From NCBI GenBank assembly GCA_020631355.1, contig JAHDHL010000007.1:95898-159897 (forward strand): DNA of 64,000 nt. Direction: 5' to 3'. The translations under genes were made by a program, and so were the position numbers. The notes beneath the pieces were generated by a model. The model ran no database searches. It was not told the DNA's origin and saw only the letters and a program-made list of their open reading frames with translations. Positions 17,707-26,389 of this stretch are shown here, one piece after another (position 1 is the first letter of the stretch; each line of letters starts with the position of its first letter). The stretch comes from Saprospiraceae bacterium (GTDB taxonomy: Bacteria; Bacteroidota; Bacteroidia; Chitinophagales; Saprospiraceae).

Positions 17707-18769
17707 TGCTTATCATGAGCAGGGGTATCTCATCATCCGGAATTTCATTTCGGACGAAAAAGTGGAGCAATTGCGATTGAGATACCATTCGCTCAGAAAG
17801 AAACTATCAGAAGCATCCAATATACAATACGAGGATTATGAAAGGGAAATATCCCAAGTAAGGGATATCTGGAAATTTGATGATGATTACCGAAGATTAT
17901 TATTGGAAGATGAGATTGCCCGGGCGGTTCCCCAATTTTTCGCCAATAAAAGTGGGCGACTCCTACACGACCATATTATCCATAAGCCCAAGGGGAATAA
18001 TGGTATCGTTCCTTGGCATCAGGATTACACCTATTGGCCCGTAGACCAATCGAACGGACTTTCTTTCTGGATACCCCTTGAGGATTTGGATGAACAATCA
18101 GGCGTTTTGGAAGTCATTCCCAAATCTCATTCGAAAGGAGAGGAAGCACCCGTCGATTTTATTAATAATCAGAAACAATTCCCTAAAAATGACATTCGTT
18201 TCCTTACTGTCAACAAAGGGGATCTGGTCGTGCTTCACTCCTTGACCTGGCATCGGACATCCGAGAATATTTCCGTTCCTCAACGCACCGCCTATATTTC
18301 GCTTTGGATAGATAGCCAAGCCAAATATGCCCCCAAACATGCAGATTGGCATCCCGTCAATGATAACGTAACGGTCAATGAGGGAGAAATTCTCAATGAG
18401 GACTGGTTTCCATCCGTAGGTTTGTCGCAGAAAAAATCTGCAGGTACGAATTACGTGGATAATTCATCCATTGAGAAAAAAAATACGATTACCATGTTCA
18501 ATGCCTCCAAGGTGGTGCGAAAATTCCTGACGAAAAAAATAGGACAGAAGGATTGTATCTGGACCTATCTGTATTCCAAGGAAAATAGAATGGCCACCGT
18601 TGATGTTCTGGACCAGAGAAAAGCGTTCACGCCTCAGGATAAAAAAGAAATAGATGCTTCCCTGCTCTCCCTTGCCATCAACGGATTGGCGTACAAGCAT
18701 CACAGGGGGAGGAATGTCTACAATAAATCTTATGTCACCTTCAAGAAATATTTCCAATATGAATTTTAA
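17684..18769 (+). CDS. phytanoyl-CoA dioxygenase (PhyH)-like oxygenase
   Basis: 361 residues. The PhyH fold spans ~residues 1-245. Iron ligands are visible: PWHQD (His112, Asp114) and the distal His190 in WHRTSEN. Arg201 in QRTAYISLW binds 2-oxoglutarate. It should be an Fe(II)/2-oxoglutarate oxygenase that hydroxylates a substrate in this pathway. Residues ~265-361 form an added C-terminal segment of mixed charge, ending NVYNKSYVTFKKYFQYEF, that I do not recognise. It begins inside the tandem NAT gene and ends inside the peptidase gene. Confidence 0.87.
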   Translation: MISQKEIDAYHEQGYLIIRNFISDEKVEQLRLRYHSLRKKLSEASNIQYEDYEREISQVRDIWKFDDDYRRLLLEDEIARAVPQFFANKSGRLLHDHIIHKPKGNNGIVPWHQDYTYWPVDQSNGLSFWIPLEDLDEQSGVLEVIPKSHSKGEEAPVDFINNQKQFPKNDIRFLTVNKGDLVVLHSLTWHRTSENISVPQRTAYISLWIDSQAKYAPKHADWHPVNDNVTVNEGEILNEDWFPSVGLSQKKSAGTNYVDNSSIEKKNTITMFNASKVVRKFLTKKIGQKDCIWTYLYSKENRMATVDVLDQRKAFTPQDKKEIDASLLSLAINGLAYKHHRGRNVYNKSYVTFKKYFQYEF

Positions 18770-19562
18770 TTATGACCGATATTTTGATACACTCAAAACC
18801 CTGGTTTCCAATAATGCGATTACGGATAATGATTCAGGATTGAAAAAGAATATTGATTTTATTATCCATTATCTCGAGGAGTTGGATTTTGATATAGAAA
18901 TCCATGCGAAAGAACATGCAACTCCAGTAATTTATGCCCATAGGAAATCGGTAAATAGTGATTTCAGATTGGGAATGTATGCGCATTATGATGTGGAGCC
19001 TACCGACGAACAACAATGGTACACACCATCAACCGTTCTTACCCAAAAGGAAGATAGGATTTTTGGCAGGGGCGTAGCGGATAATCTCGGCATCCTACTC
19101 ATGAGATTCCAAGCAGTGGAATACATGGTTGAACAACAAAAAGTACCTGAAATCCATTGGCTGTTCCAAGGACAGGAGGAAATACAATCACCACTTGCAC
19201 ATCAGCTATTCCCTAAACTGGATATAGGCGCAGTGGATATTTGGTTGGAAGAAACAGGTTATTTTGACATCAGTACACTCCGGCAGAGGTATCTGATTCT
19301 CAATGAGAATCAGACGACCCATGAGGTCTTGGAAAAAGCCAAGGAATTACTCCCTGAAATGGAATTCACTTCCTATTCGGAATACAGAAGTCTGACTAAA
19401 TTCGACCCTTGTCCATTCCTGAATCATATTCTAAAAAATACGGCTTATTTGGCCATTGGACCCAACGATGAATATTCCAATATCCATATGCCCAATGAGA
19501 GTCTTTCCATCCCTTTGATAGAGAAATCATATGACCAGATGGTTTCTATTCTTGGAATGTGA
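18759..19562 (+). CDS. minimal M20-family metallopeptidase
   Basis: 267 residues, far shorter than the usual ~400-470. The di-zinc site motifs are all present: AHYDVEP (His76, catalytic Asp78), GVADNLG (Asp108), QGQEEIQS (Glu140, Glu141), and the last IHMPNE (His243). The region between the Glu pair and the final His is short, so the ~110-residue dimerisation/lid domain is absent. It may act as a monomer on a small substrate, for example removing or cleaving an acyl or peptide group. The ATG at 18759 is chosen; the longer reading from 18654 lies within the PhyH gene. It overlaps PhyH by 11 bases. Confidence 0.85.
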   Translation: MNFNYDRYFDTLKTLVSNNAITDNDSGLKKNIDFIIHYLEELDFDIEIHAKEHATPVIYAHRKSVNSDFRLGMYAHYDVEPTDEQQWYTPSTVLTQKEDRIFGRGVADNLGILLMRFQAVEYMVEQQKVPEIHWLFQGQEEIQSPLAHQLFPKLDIGAVDIWLEETGYFDISTLRQRYLILNENQTTHEVLEKAKELLPEMEFTSYSEYRSLTKFDPCPFLNHILKNTAYLAIGPNDEYSNIHMPNESLSIPLIEKSYDQMVSILGM

Positions 19563-19599
19563 TATATTAGAATCAAAATTAAAACCAAAAACCTCAATA

Positions 19600-20202
19600 A
19601 TGGAGATACAACTCATACAACAAACATTGAATGGCGAGGATATTCAATATATCATTCCATTAAATTCCAAAAAACTGGATATTCCAATGGATGATTATTC
19701 CACCTCAACTGGATTAATTGAATATTTGGTCATATTGGCCCTTTGCCTAGTTCCGACCTTTTTCCTTATGGGAATATTCGGATTTATCCTAATGGATTTG
19801 GGAGGAGGCAATATCCGATTCTCTACCCTCCTTATGATGGGTCTTTTCATTTTGACCCTATTCATTTATTTCACAAGTATTATTTATGAGCGTTTCATAA
19901 AATCTTATCCTAGTGTTGTCCTAATTATTACTGACAAGGATTTATATTATTTTCTTTTGAATCAGAATTATATAAAAAAATATAATTCATTCGATTTGGA
20001 AATGGATAATCTAGGATCCTATTTTTTTGGCGATGTGAATGCAGACAATAATAAGATGGGAGAAAAGATTGTGATTGAAAAAGACGGGGACATATTACTC
20101 AAAGGCAGGATTAACATCAAGGATAAGGCATTATACTCTCCTCTCTTTAAAAAGGACCAATTCATTCCTCTAGGGGAACTCAGGGAATTATTCCTACAAT
20201 AA
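19600..20202 (+). CDS. two-helix membrane protein, unknown
   Basis: 200 residues. Two membrane helices lie near residues 48-70 (EYLVILALCLVPTFFLMGIF) and 80-100 (LLMMGLFILTLFIYFTSIIY), followed by a soluble domain of ~95 residues that begins YPSVVLIITDKDLYYFLL. The ATG at 19600 is chosen since upstream sequence overlaps the peptidase gene. It follows that gene by 37 bases and ends just before a perfect terminator, so it is the last gene of the operon or a closely linked gene. No family recognised. Confidence 0.65.
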   Translation: MEIQLIQQTLNGEDIQYIIPLNSKKLDIPMDDYSTSTGLIEYLVILALCLVPTFFLMGIFGFILMDLGGGNIRFSTLLMMGLFILTLFIYFTSIIYERFIKSYPSVVLIITDKDLYYFLLNQNYIKKYNSFDLEMDNLGSYFFGDVNADNNKMGEKIVIEKDGDILLKGRINIKDKALYSPLFKKDQFIPLGELRELFLQ

Positions 20203-20215
20203 AAAGAGAATAGAT

Positions 20216-20257
20216 AAAAATATCCCTTATTACTGGTCAGTAATAAGGGATATTTTT
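20216..20257. terminator. long bidirectional terminator
   Basis: A perfect 20-pair inverted repeat (20216-20235 with 20238-20257) with a 2-base loop, with A-run and T-run on the flanks. It separates convergent genes and would end the operon 13540-20202. Confidence 0.85.
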
Positions 20258-20281
20258 ATTTAATGGATATATAATCCGAGA

Positions 20282-21862
20282 TTACAATGTTTTCTTTTCG
20301 ATGATCCATCCGCCATCTCCGGTATTTTTCCTACCGATGAAATAAAAGGTATTACCTTCTTTCATGACCCTTGCAATCCTCATATCAGCATCAGGTTTTA
20401 ACTCGGATAACTTTCCTGTCTCGAAGTTGCAGATCCAACGCTTATTCAGACTGTAATCTATCAGAATATTATCATCACTGATATTTACCAAGTTAATGCG
20501 TGGCGCCCTGGTTGAGGCTGCCTTACCGGTACCCAAACGTCCCATATGCCTTAGTGAACCATCGGCATTTACAGTCCAGAATAGGAAATCACCATATGTG
20601 GTCTTATTATCGACGGTAGTCTGGGAATATCCCATATACAAAGCCCCCTTGTCACCGAACTGGGCTACATACTTGGCTCCTTCTCTTACAGAAGCGACAA
20701 ACTGGGAAGTCAGTGGTTCATTCGCCATACTCCTGTCCATTGGAGCCAACTTATGATTCTTCACCAATTCGGCCGTACCATCCTTACACAAATGCTCATC
20801 CAGTACATCCTCAGGGATGCCTTTTTTCGTACTCTTAGCGATAGGTATCAATAGACGGATTCCCTCCTTAGACTGACTAGCCGTAAGGATGGCAGGGCTC
20901 ATCGGCCAATCTCCCTTGGCTCTAGATTTCATTTCAAAGGGTCCGGATAATTTTCCATTAGTGAATGCATACAATACATTGACATCCTTTTGTGGTTCAG
21001 GATTCACCTTTTTCCATCCTAAACCGAACATCTCGCTAAAAACAAACAAGTGTCCTTTGGTTCCGCTTTCACTGCCTACAACCTCAACAGTATTCTTGAC
21101 TTGGTGAGGAACCTTGAACAATACATCCTTTTCCTCTACGACCTTGGCTTCCTCATCATAACCGACAAACTTATAATCCCTGATGTAGGCAAATCTGTCT
21201 TTCTTATCATAGAATTGGTACCAAACCGGGAAGAATATCTCTCCCTTACCCCTATAATTCATTGTCGAAGGATTGGTCTTCCATTCCGCCTTGGGATTAC
21301 CTGTTGGAAAATCAGCTACCTCCGTAGCATCCAGCCTACCCTTAATATTAAGGCTGTAAGGCTTCTTACTTCCCAACAAACCACCACCTACAAATTTGGC
21401 TTCAGTATCCTTGATGTAACTATTGTTCTCGATACTCCCACCTGTATGTTGTTTACAATTGGGGTATTTTTCCTTAAGTTCCTTCATTGTAGGGTCATCT
21501 GCCGTAGCGATTACCTTTGCTCCGGATTCAGAAATGGACTTATCCGTTACTTGGTATTTTCCGAGTCCGTCCACATCTTTCAACCTTACGGTATAATTTT
21601 CTTGGGAAAGCACCTTGCCCGCAGCATCCAATTGGCGGACTTCCAAAGTCCTCACTTCCACTTCCTCGGCACCACTACTGATGGCCCCCATCTTCTTGGA
21701 CATGAAGCCTTTCTTCTTCCCCCAGATATAAATATTATATCCGCTATCGGTCAGTTCTACCAGAATGGATTCATTGGAAGGAATTTCGAGATCAATGATT
21801 TGGGCATTTAGGGAAAACAAGCCCATCAAGCATAAAAAAGTAGTAAAAAACAAACGTTTCAT
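20282..21862 (-). CDS. uncharacterised secreted protein
   Basis: 526 residues with a signal peptide MKRLFFTTFLCLMGLFSLNAQ. The mature protein is beta-rich with repeated strand patterns such as GKYQVTDKSISE and GALYMGYSQTTVDNKTTYGDFLFW, which may suggest a propeller-like or all-beta domain in the C-terminal half. No catalytic motif and no T9SS tail are evident (it ends WIIEKKTL). Six residues match lone Cys sites. I do not recognise the family. It stands alone between two terminators. Confidence 0.65.
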   Translation of the reverse strand: MKRLFFTTFLCLMGLFSLNAQIIDLEIPSNESILVELTDSGYNIYIWGKKKGFMSKKMGAISSGAEEVEVRTLEVRQLDAAGKVLSQENYTVRLKDVDGLGKYQVTDKSISESGAKVIATADDPTMKELKEKYPNCKQHTGGSIENNSYIKDTEAKFVGGGLLGSKKPYSLNIKGRLDATEVADFPTGNPKAEWKTNPSTMNYRGKGEIFFPVWYQFYDKKDRFAYIRDYKFVGYDEEAKVVEEKDVLFKVPHQVKNTVEVVGSESGTKGHLFVFSEMFGLGWKKVNPEPQKDVNVLYAFTNGKLSGPFEMKSRAKGDWPMSPAILTASQSKEGIRLLIPIAKSTKKGIPEDVLDEHLCKDGTAELVKNHKLAPMDRSMANEPLTSQFVASVREGAKYVAQFGDKGALYMGYSQTTVDNKTTYGDFLFWTVNADGSLRHMGRLGTGKAASTRAPRINLVNISDDNILIDYSLNKRWICNFETGKLSELKPDADMRIARVMKEGNTFYFIGRKNTGDGGWIIEKKTL

Positions 21863-22002
21863 TCTAATGTGTTTTTATTAAAGATTATAGAATTCATAAT
21901 TCCGGCACTTATTGCTGGAATACTTAAATTTCATGTCACAAAATTAAAATAATTATGCAAAATACAGTCTTATCCAAGCAGCAAGTCCATCTAATTAATT
22001 AC

Positions 22003-22055
22003 AACAGCCCCTTAGTTGACCGCCGCAATCTTTTGCGGTCAACTAAGGGGCTGTT
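22003..22055 (-). terminator. terminator for the 22088-22886 gene pair
   Basis: A perfect 21-pair inverted repeat (22003-22023 with 22035-22055) around an 11-base loop. It is downstream of the leftward membrane-protein pair. The T-run is weak, so it may act by stem strength. Confidence 0.65.
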
Positions 22056-22087
22056 TATTCTACAATCCCTATTCTAATATTGAGGGG

Positions 22088-22483
22088 CTATAATTCCCAG
22101 TTCATCTTTCTGGCTTCATTCAAAATCAGGAAGAATGGCATCCACCAAATCAGGTCGTTGGTCAGCAATGTATATCCGAAAGTAGCAGGAACATCTCCCT
22201 TGATATAGTTGAATACGAAACCGATGGGACCAAAAATCTTACCCAGAAAACCCACTGCTACGATGGGCCAATGTTTTACGGGGTTATAAGATGACCACCA
22301 ATACCCCAATCCATATACACCAATGACCATTCCCATTCCTTGCCAAATCATAGGATGAATCGGTTCTTCCATTCCTGTCCAGTGGAAAAATGACATCGGA
22401 AACAATACCACCCACGCTCCCCAAATGAGGTTATAAATGGCGGCTAATTTCATGACGGTACGCATCCAAGGTTTACTGACCAT
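22088..22483 (-). CDS. small four-helix membrane protein
   Basis: 131 residues with about four hydrophobic helices (for example LAAIYNLIWGAWVVLFPMSF; WIVAVGFLGKIFGPIG-like segments; LTNDLIWWMPFFLIL). Several Trp and Gly residues line the helices. It is rich in aromatic residues and probably an integral inner-membrane protein. It overlaps the upstream gene by 11 bases, so the two are translated together. Function unknown; no transport motif is visible. Confidence 0.7.
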   Translation of the reverse strand: MVSKPWMRTVMKLAAIYNLIWGAWVVLFPMSFFHWTGMEEPIHPMIWQGMGMVIGVYGLGYWWSSYNPVKHWPIVAVGFLGKIFGPIGFVFNYIKGDVPATFGYTLLTNDLIWWMPFFLILNEARKMNWEL

Positions 22484-22886
22484 AAGTTATCAAGTTCAAA
22501 ATGAAGATAATTGTCCATCCAAGGGTTCTGTACCAGTTGATTCGTACCAACCGATTCCTGATTGATTGGGTCTCCATCTCACTGTCTATCCGGCCATGTA
22601 ATGGAATCGCAACGAAAAAAGTGATATACCAAATGACCAACAACAAGAGCAATGTGATAACACCATACACATCCACCAGCCTAAGCATAGTATAGGAATG
22701 CAGTATCAACTGGCCCAACATCAAGGGCAAAACAAAATATGTAATGCGTCCCGTATAGCTCGTATGCCATGACTTCATATCCGATTCATTGTAATAAAGG
22801 AATCCTGGATATATAATGATTTGCACCAACCAAATCAGTAGGAACATCATTGCATCAACCAATAAGACCCATAATTCTAAGGACAT
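22473..22886 (-). CDS. small four-helix membrane protein, partner of the 22088 gene
   Basis: 137 residues, with four membrane helices (LLVDAMMFLLIWLVQIIIYP; RITYFVLPLMLGQLIL; VITLLLLLVIWYITFFVA; WTIIFILNLITYG). It precedes and overlaps the next membrane gene. The similar size and layout suggest a two-part membrane complex, though this is inference. Family not recognised. Divergent from the LLM gene, with ~160 bases of shared upstream region. Confidence 0.7.
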   Translation of the reverse strand: MSLELWVLLVDAMMFLLIWLVQIIIYPGFLYYNESDMKSWHTSYTGRITYFVLPLMLGQLILHSYTMLRLVDVYGVITLLLLLVIWYITFFVAIPLHGRIDSEMETQSIRNRLVRINWYRTLGWTIIFILNLITYGQ

Positions 22887-23050
22887 GTAATCAAGACAAA
22901 AATTGATGGAATTTGTTGAGGATTTTATTGTTTGCTGTTCTGGTATCTATGCTGGGATAGAACTTAAGAAAAGGATATGATGTTTACTACCTAATCATCC
23001 AGATGATAGAATTGGCTACCATTCATCAGGATTATTATATCAAAACGAAT

Positions 23051-24022
23051 ATGAAACCATTCGAATCCATCAATAGGGCTTATAACGAAGTATTCCAACC
23101 ACAACGTTTGAGTGTAGGACTCGTGGTTCCCATCGAACCCTACCCGAATCATCCAGTCCCAAGGATGGAGCAACACCTTACAAGAATCAAGATGGCAGAA
23201 GCTTTGGGTTTCAAGTCGATTTGGTTAAGGGATGTCCCATTCCATGTACCCTCATTCGGTGATGCAGGACAAACTTTCGATCCATTCACCTATTTAGGCT
23301 TCATTGCCGGGCAAACCTCGGAAATCGGATTAGGAATAGCCAGTATTGCATTGCCACTCCACCACCCGGTACATGTGGCCAAATCAGTAGCTACCATCGA
23401 CCAACTATCAGGAGGTAGAATCATATTGGGAGTGGCTTCGGGTGATCGATATGATGAGTATCCAGCAATGGGTATAGCATATGAGAAAAGAGGTGAGTTG
23501 TTCAGGGAAGCATTCCAGTATATCAGAAATGCCCAGAAAACATTCCCCAAATTCGAATCTGCCACATATGGTTCCCTAAAAGGACATATAGATATTCTTC
23601 CCAAGGCAAAGAATCATAAGATTCCCATGCTCATCACAGGACATAGCAGGCAGTCCTTGGATTGGAATGCACAACATGGTGATGGATGGATGTATTATCC
23701 TAGGAATATCCAACAGCAACAAACTTCCATACAACAGTGGAGGTCACTCATCCCTGATGCGGAATATGATAAACCATTCATGCAGCCTTTATATATTGAC
23801 CTAATGGATGATGATGATTTCATTCCACAACCCATTCATCTCGGATTAAGGATTGGAGCCAAGCACCTAAGGGATTATTTCAGATTCCTGGAGCAAATCG
23901 GCGTCAATCATATTGCCATTAATCTGAGATTCAATTCGAATCCCATCGAACAAACATTAGAGGCACTATCCAATAAAATCCTGCCTCATTTTCATCAACA
24001 AAAAGAAAATATTCATACATGA
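23051..24022 (+). CDS. luciferase-like (LLM) flavin oxidoreductase, TIGR03571-type
   Basis: 323 residues. The LLM TIM-barrel is clear: VGLVVPIEPYPNHPVP, FKSIWLRDVPFHVPSFGD, GLGIASIALPLHHPVHVAKSVATIDQLSGGR. This resembles the TIGR03571 group. It should use FMNH2 or F420-like reduced flavin to oxidise a small molecule; the substrate is unknown. The start MKPFES at 23051 is taken because earlier residues (from 23003) are not family-like. It overlaps the SDR gene by 4 bases (ATGA), so the pair is one operon. Confidence 0.85.
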   Translation: MKPFESINRAYNEVFQPQRLSVGLVVPIEPYPNHPVPRMEQHLTRIKMAEALGFKSIWLRDVPFHVPSFGDAGQTFDPFTYLGFIAGQTSEIGLGIASIALPLHHPVHVAKSVATIDQLSGGRIILGVASGDRYDEYPAMGIAYEKRGELFREAFQYIRNAQKTFPKFESATYGSLKGHIDILPKAKNHKIPMLITGHSRQSLDWNAQHGDGWMYYPRNIQQQQTSIQQWRSLIPDAEYDKPFMQPLYIDLMDDDDFIPQPIHLGLRIGAKHLRDYFRFLEQIGVNHIAINLRFNSNPIEQTLEALSNKILPHFHQQKENIHT

Positions 24023-24822
24023 AAAAGCACATCTTCATCACAGGTAGTACGGATGGTATCGGAAAATTGGCAGCCATCCAATTGGCCAAGGAAGAACACC
24101 ACATTTATATCCATGGTAGGAAACAGGAAAAACTGGATAAGGTCGTAGAAGAAATCAAATCCCTTACGGGGAATGAGCAAGTGAAAGGATACAGGGCTGA
24201 TTTTTCTGACCTGAATGATGTTCGGTCACTGGCAGAACAGATGAAATCTGATATTCCACAACTTGATGTATTGGTCAATAATGCAGGTGTTTTCAAAAGT
24301 CCCATCGCAACCAATAAGGATGGATTGGATTTGAGGATGGTCGTAAATTATTTGGCTCCATTCGTATTGACGAATGCAGTTCTTCCCATCATTCAGAAAG
24401 GACAATCCCCCAGAATCATTAATCTGAGTTCAGCAGCACAGGCTCCAGTCAGTCATGCTGTCTTATCCGGCCAAACCCATATTTCCGAACAGGCAGCATA
24501 TGCCCAAAGTAAATTGGCCATTACGATGTGGAGTAACCACTTGGCGAAACGGCAAGAAGATATCGTGGTCATCCCTGTCAATCCGGGTTCACTTCTGAAT
24601 ACCAATATGGTCAAGGAGGGTTATGGCTATCATTGGTCTTCGGCCGATAAGGGTGCAAACATCATCCACGACCTAGCAGTAGGCAAGGAACATGCTGGAA
24701 TGTCCGGGCAATATTTTGACAATGACCAAGAGAATTATGGTAGGGCCCATGCCGATGCTTATCATCAGAATAAAATCCAGCGATTAATTTCGGATACAGA
24801 GGAAATCCTAAGCCAGGTTTAG
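24019..24822 (+). CDS. short-chain dehydrogenase/reductase (SDR)
   Basis: 267 residues with the classic SDR signature. The nucleotide-binding loop is ITGSTDGIGKLAA, followed by VLVNNAG. The catalytic Ser is in NLSSAAQ and the YxxxK in AAYAQSKLA. NAD(P)-dependent. The C-terminal portion is longer than the minimum, as in retinol dehydrogenase-like SDRs. It follows the LLM gene with a 4-base overlap, so it probably acts on the same pathway. Substrate unknown. Confidence 0.92.
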   Translation: MKKHIFITGSTDGIGKLAAIQLAKEEHHIYIHGRKQEKLDKVVEEIKSLTGNEQVKGYRADFSDLNDVRSLAEQMKSDIPQLDVLVNNAGVFKSPIATNKDGLDLRMVVNYLAPFVLTNAVLPIIQKGQSPRIINLSSAAQAPVSHAVLSGQTHISEQAAYAQSKLAITMWSNHLAKRQEDIVVIPVNPGSLLNTNMVKEGYGYHWSSADKGANIIHDLAVGKEHAGMSGQYFDNDQENYGRAHADAYHQNKIQRLISDTEEILSQV

Positions 24823-24896
24823 GATTGGGCGGATGGATACTTGGAGAAATGATTCCACTATTTCTTTGTACATTCAGTTATCTAAACCATTGACCA

Positions 24897-25310
24897 ATGC
24901 GAAAATCAATATCAGTATATTTGGTGATATTCATCTTGGCCATTTCATCCTGTAAGACAAAGGATAAGGTCAACACCCGCCCCATTTCCGTTCCACTTGA
25001 GGGAACGTATTGGTTATTGACCTATAACAATCTGACATTCGGAGAACGTTCCTATGAATTGGAATTCCTTGAGGATGGAAAACTTATGAATCATCACCCC
25101 AACGAATCAACGCCGGATAATGACAGATGGATGCAGAAAGCGGGTAAGGTCCAGTTGTTATTCAATGATGGTTTTGCAAATTACAGAGGTGAATTCACTT
25201 CGAAAAAAGAAATGTCGGGTACTGCCACCAGCCAACAAGGAGGAGAATGGGAATGGAAAGCAGTCAAGATGAAAAAGAAAGCAGGTAATGAAACAGAGCA
25301 GGATGAATAA
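24897..25310 (+). CDS. small lipoprotein, META/lipocalin-like
   Basis: 137 residues. The N-terminal hydrophobic stretch ends in a lipobox AISSC, giving a predicted lipoprotein. The mature part is a small beta-rich domain (EGTYWLLTYNNLTFGERSYELEFLEDGKL; NDGFANYRGEFTS) like small exported lipocalin-type domains, where WL..YNN and 'EFLEDGKLM' are recurring features. No catalytic motif. Standing alone after the SDR gene; not clearly linked to it. Confidence 0.65.
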   Translation: MRKSISVYLVIFILAISSCKTKDKVNTRPISVPLEGTYWLLTYNNLTFGERSYELEFLEDGKLMNHHPNESTPDNDRWMQKAGKVQLLFNDGFANYRGEFTSKKEMSGTATSQQGGEWEWKAVKMKKKAGNETEQDE

Positions 25311-25338
25311 TAGGATTCGGATATTCCAATTCCTCTGA

Positions 25339-26199
25339 TTACCGTCTCCAGACCAATTCAGGAACCTCATCCTTGTCCGTGATGATATCCGCAACCCTAA
25401 GATTATGTACCACGCTCCTCAGCATCTTATCGCTGACCCAACCATGAATGGCCCATTCTGTGGCATGGTACCATCGTTCGACATCCTTGACCTGCTGGCC
25501 ATAACGGTCAGCTACCACAGGAATGAATTCATCGGTTTGCATGAATCGGTCACAACTGTCATGAATCGTTCTTAGCATCCTGATGATACTTTCTGGCTCA
25601 CGGTCCAAAATATCCTTGGTCGCTGCCACTACGAAACAAGGCCAAGGCGTAACGAATTGTCCCACCCGTCTGAGTTGACCATTATCCACATAGGGTTTCG
25701 TCGTGAATTTTTCCCAATAGAATACATCCGTGGATAAGGATTCCAAAGATTCCAAGGCACCATCCAAGTTCTTGATGATGGTAAATTGCTCCTTGGCAAT
25801 CTTATGCCCATTGGCCGTAGCATCCACGATGGCCATTAGGTGAGAACCGGAACCGAATCTACTGATTCCATACTGTCTCTTATAAATTTCCTGGTGTGAA
25901 GCGAGACTATTCTTTGCACCGGTATGCACGCCCCATATCAGTGGTGTATTCACATATCCAGATACAATCTGACTCTGATTCCCTGCAATGACATCCTTGA
26001 TGATACCCTCCGTCAGTAAGATACAAGCATCCACTTCTCCATTTCTCAATGCCTTGGTCATCTGTCCTGTTCCTCCCTTGAAAGTAGTCCACTCCAAATT
26101 TACGCCTCGCTGTTCGAAACTACCATTTTCAATAGCCAAGTGAATGGGTAGATTAAAATGTTCGGGAACTCCTCCGAGTCTTATCGTCTTCGATTGCAT
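25339..26199 (-). CDS. periplasmic-binding-protein-like protein lacking a signal peptide
   Basis: 286 residues of the NMT1/SsuA-type substrate-binding fold. It starts TIRLGGVPEHFNLPIHLAIENG, with FKGGTGQMTKALRNGEVDACILLTEG, and YGISRFGSGSHLMA as the ligand-binding hinge region. No signal peptide or lipobox and no neighbouring ABC permease or ATPase is seen. It may therefore be a cytoplasmic ligand-binding or THI5-like protein rather than a transporter component. Convergent with the lipoprotein and divergent from the methyltransferase. Confidence 0.75.
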   Translation of the reverse strand: MQSKTIRLGGVPEHFNLPIHLAIENGSFEQRGVNLEWTTFKGGTGQMTKALRNGEVDACILLTEGIIKDVIAGNQSQIVSGYVNTPLIWGVHTGAKNSLASHQEIYKRQYGISRFGSGSHLMAIVDATANGHKIAKEQFTIIKNLDGALESLESLSTDVFYWEKFTTKPYVDNGQLRRVGQFVTPWPCFVVAATKDILDREPESIIRMLRTIHDSCDRFMQTDEFIPVVADRYGQQVKDVERWYHATEWAIHGWVSDKMLRSVVHNLRVADIITDKDEVPELVWRR

Positions 26200-26389
26200 A
26201 TCTTATCTAAGGATGATTGGAAAAAGTGGCAAGTTACAAAAAACAAAACCAAGGCCAAGGATTCGGTATGTCGCAGGCATTCCAAAGGAAAGGAAAGTCA
26301 ATCGCAGAAAGCTACTCCATCCAAAAAACAAGAACGGCTCTCATGTACACTGACAAGTCTTTCCTATCTTGCGAACTCAATCTTTCGAT

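Noticed and set aside
13540..19562. Capsule or lipopolysaccharide gene cluster
   Set aside because: No Wzx/Wzy, sugar nucleotide synthesis or polymerase genes; NAT, PhyH and M20 genes are unusual for such clusters.
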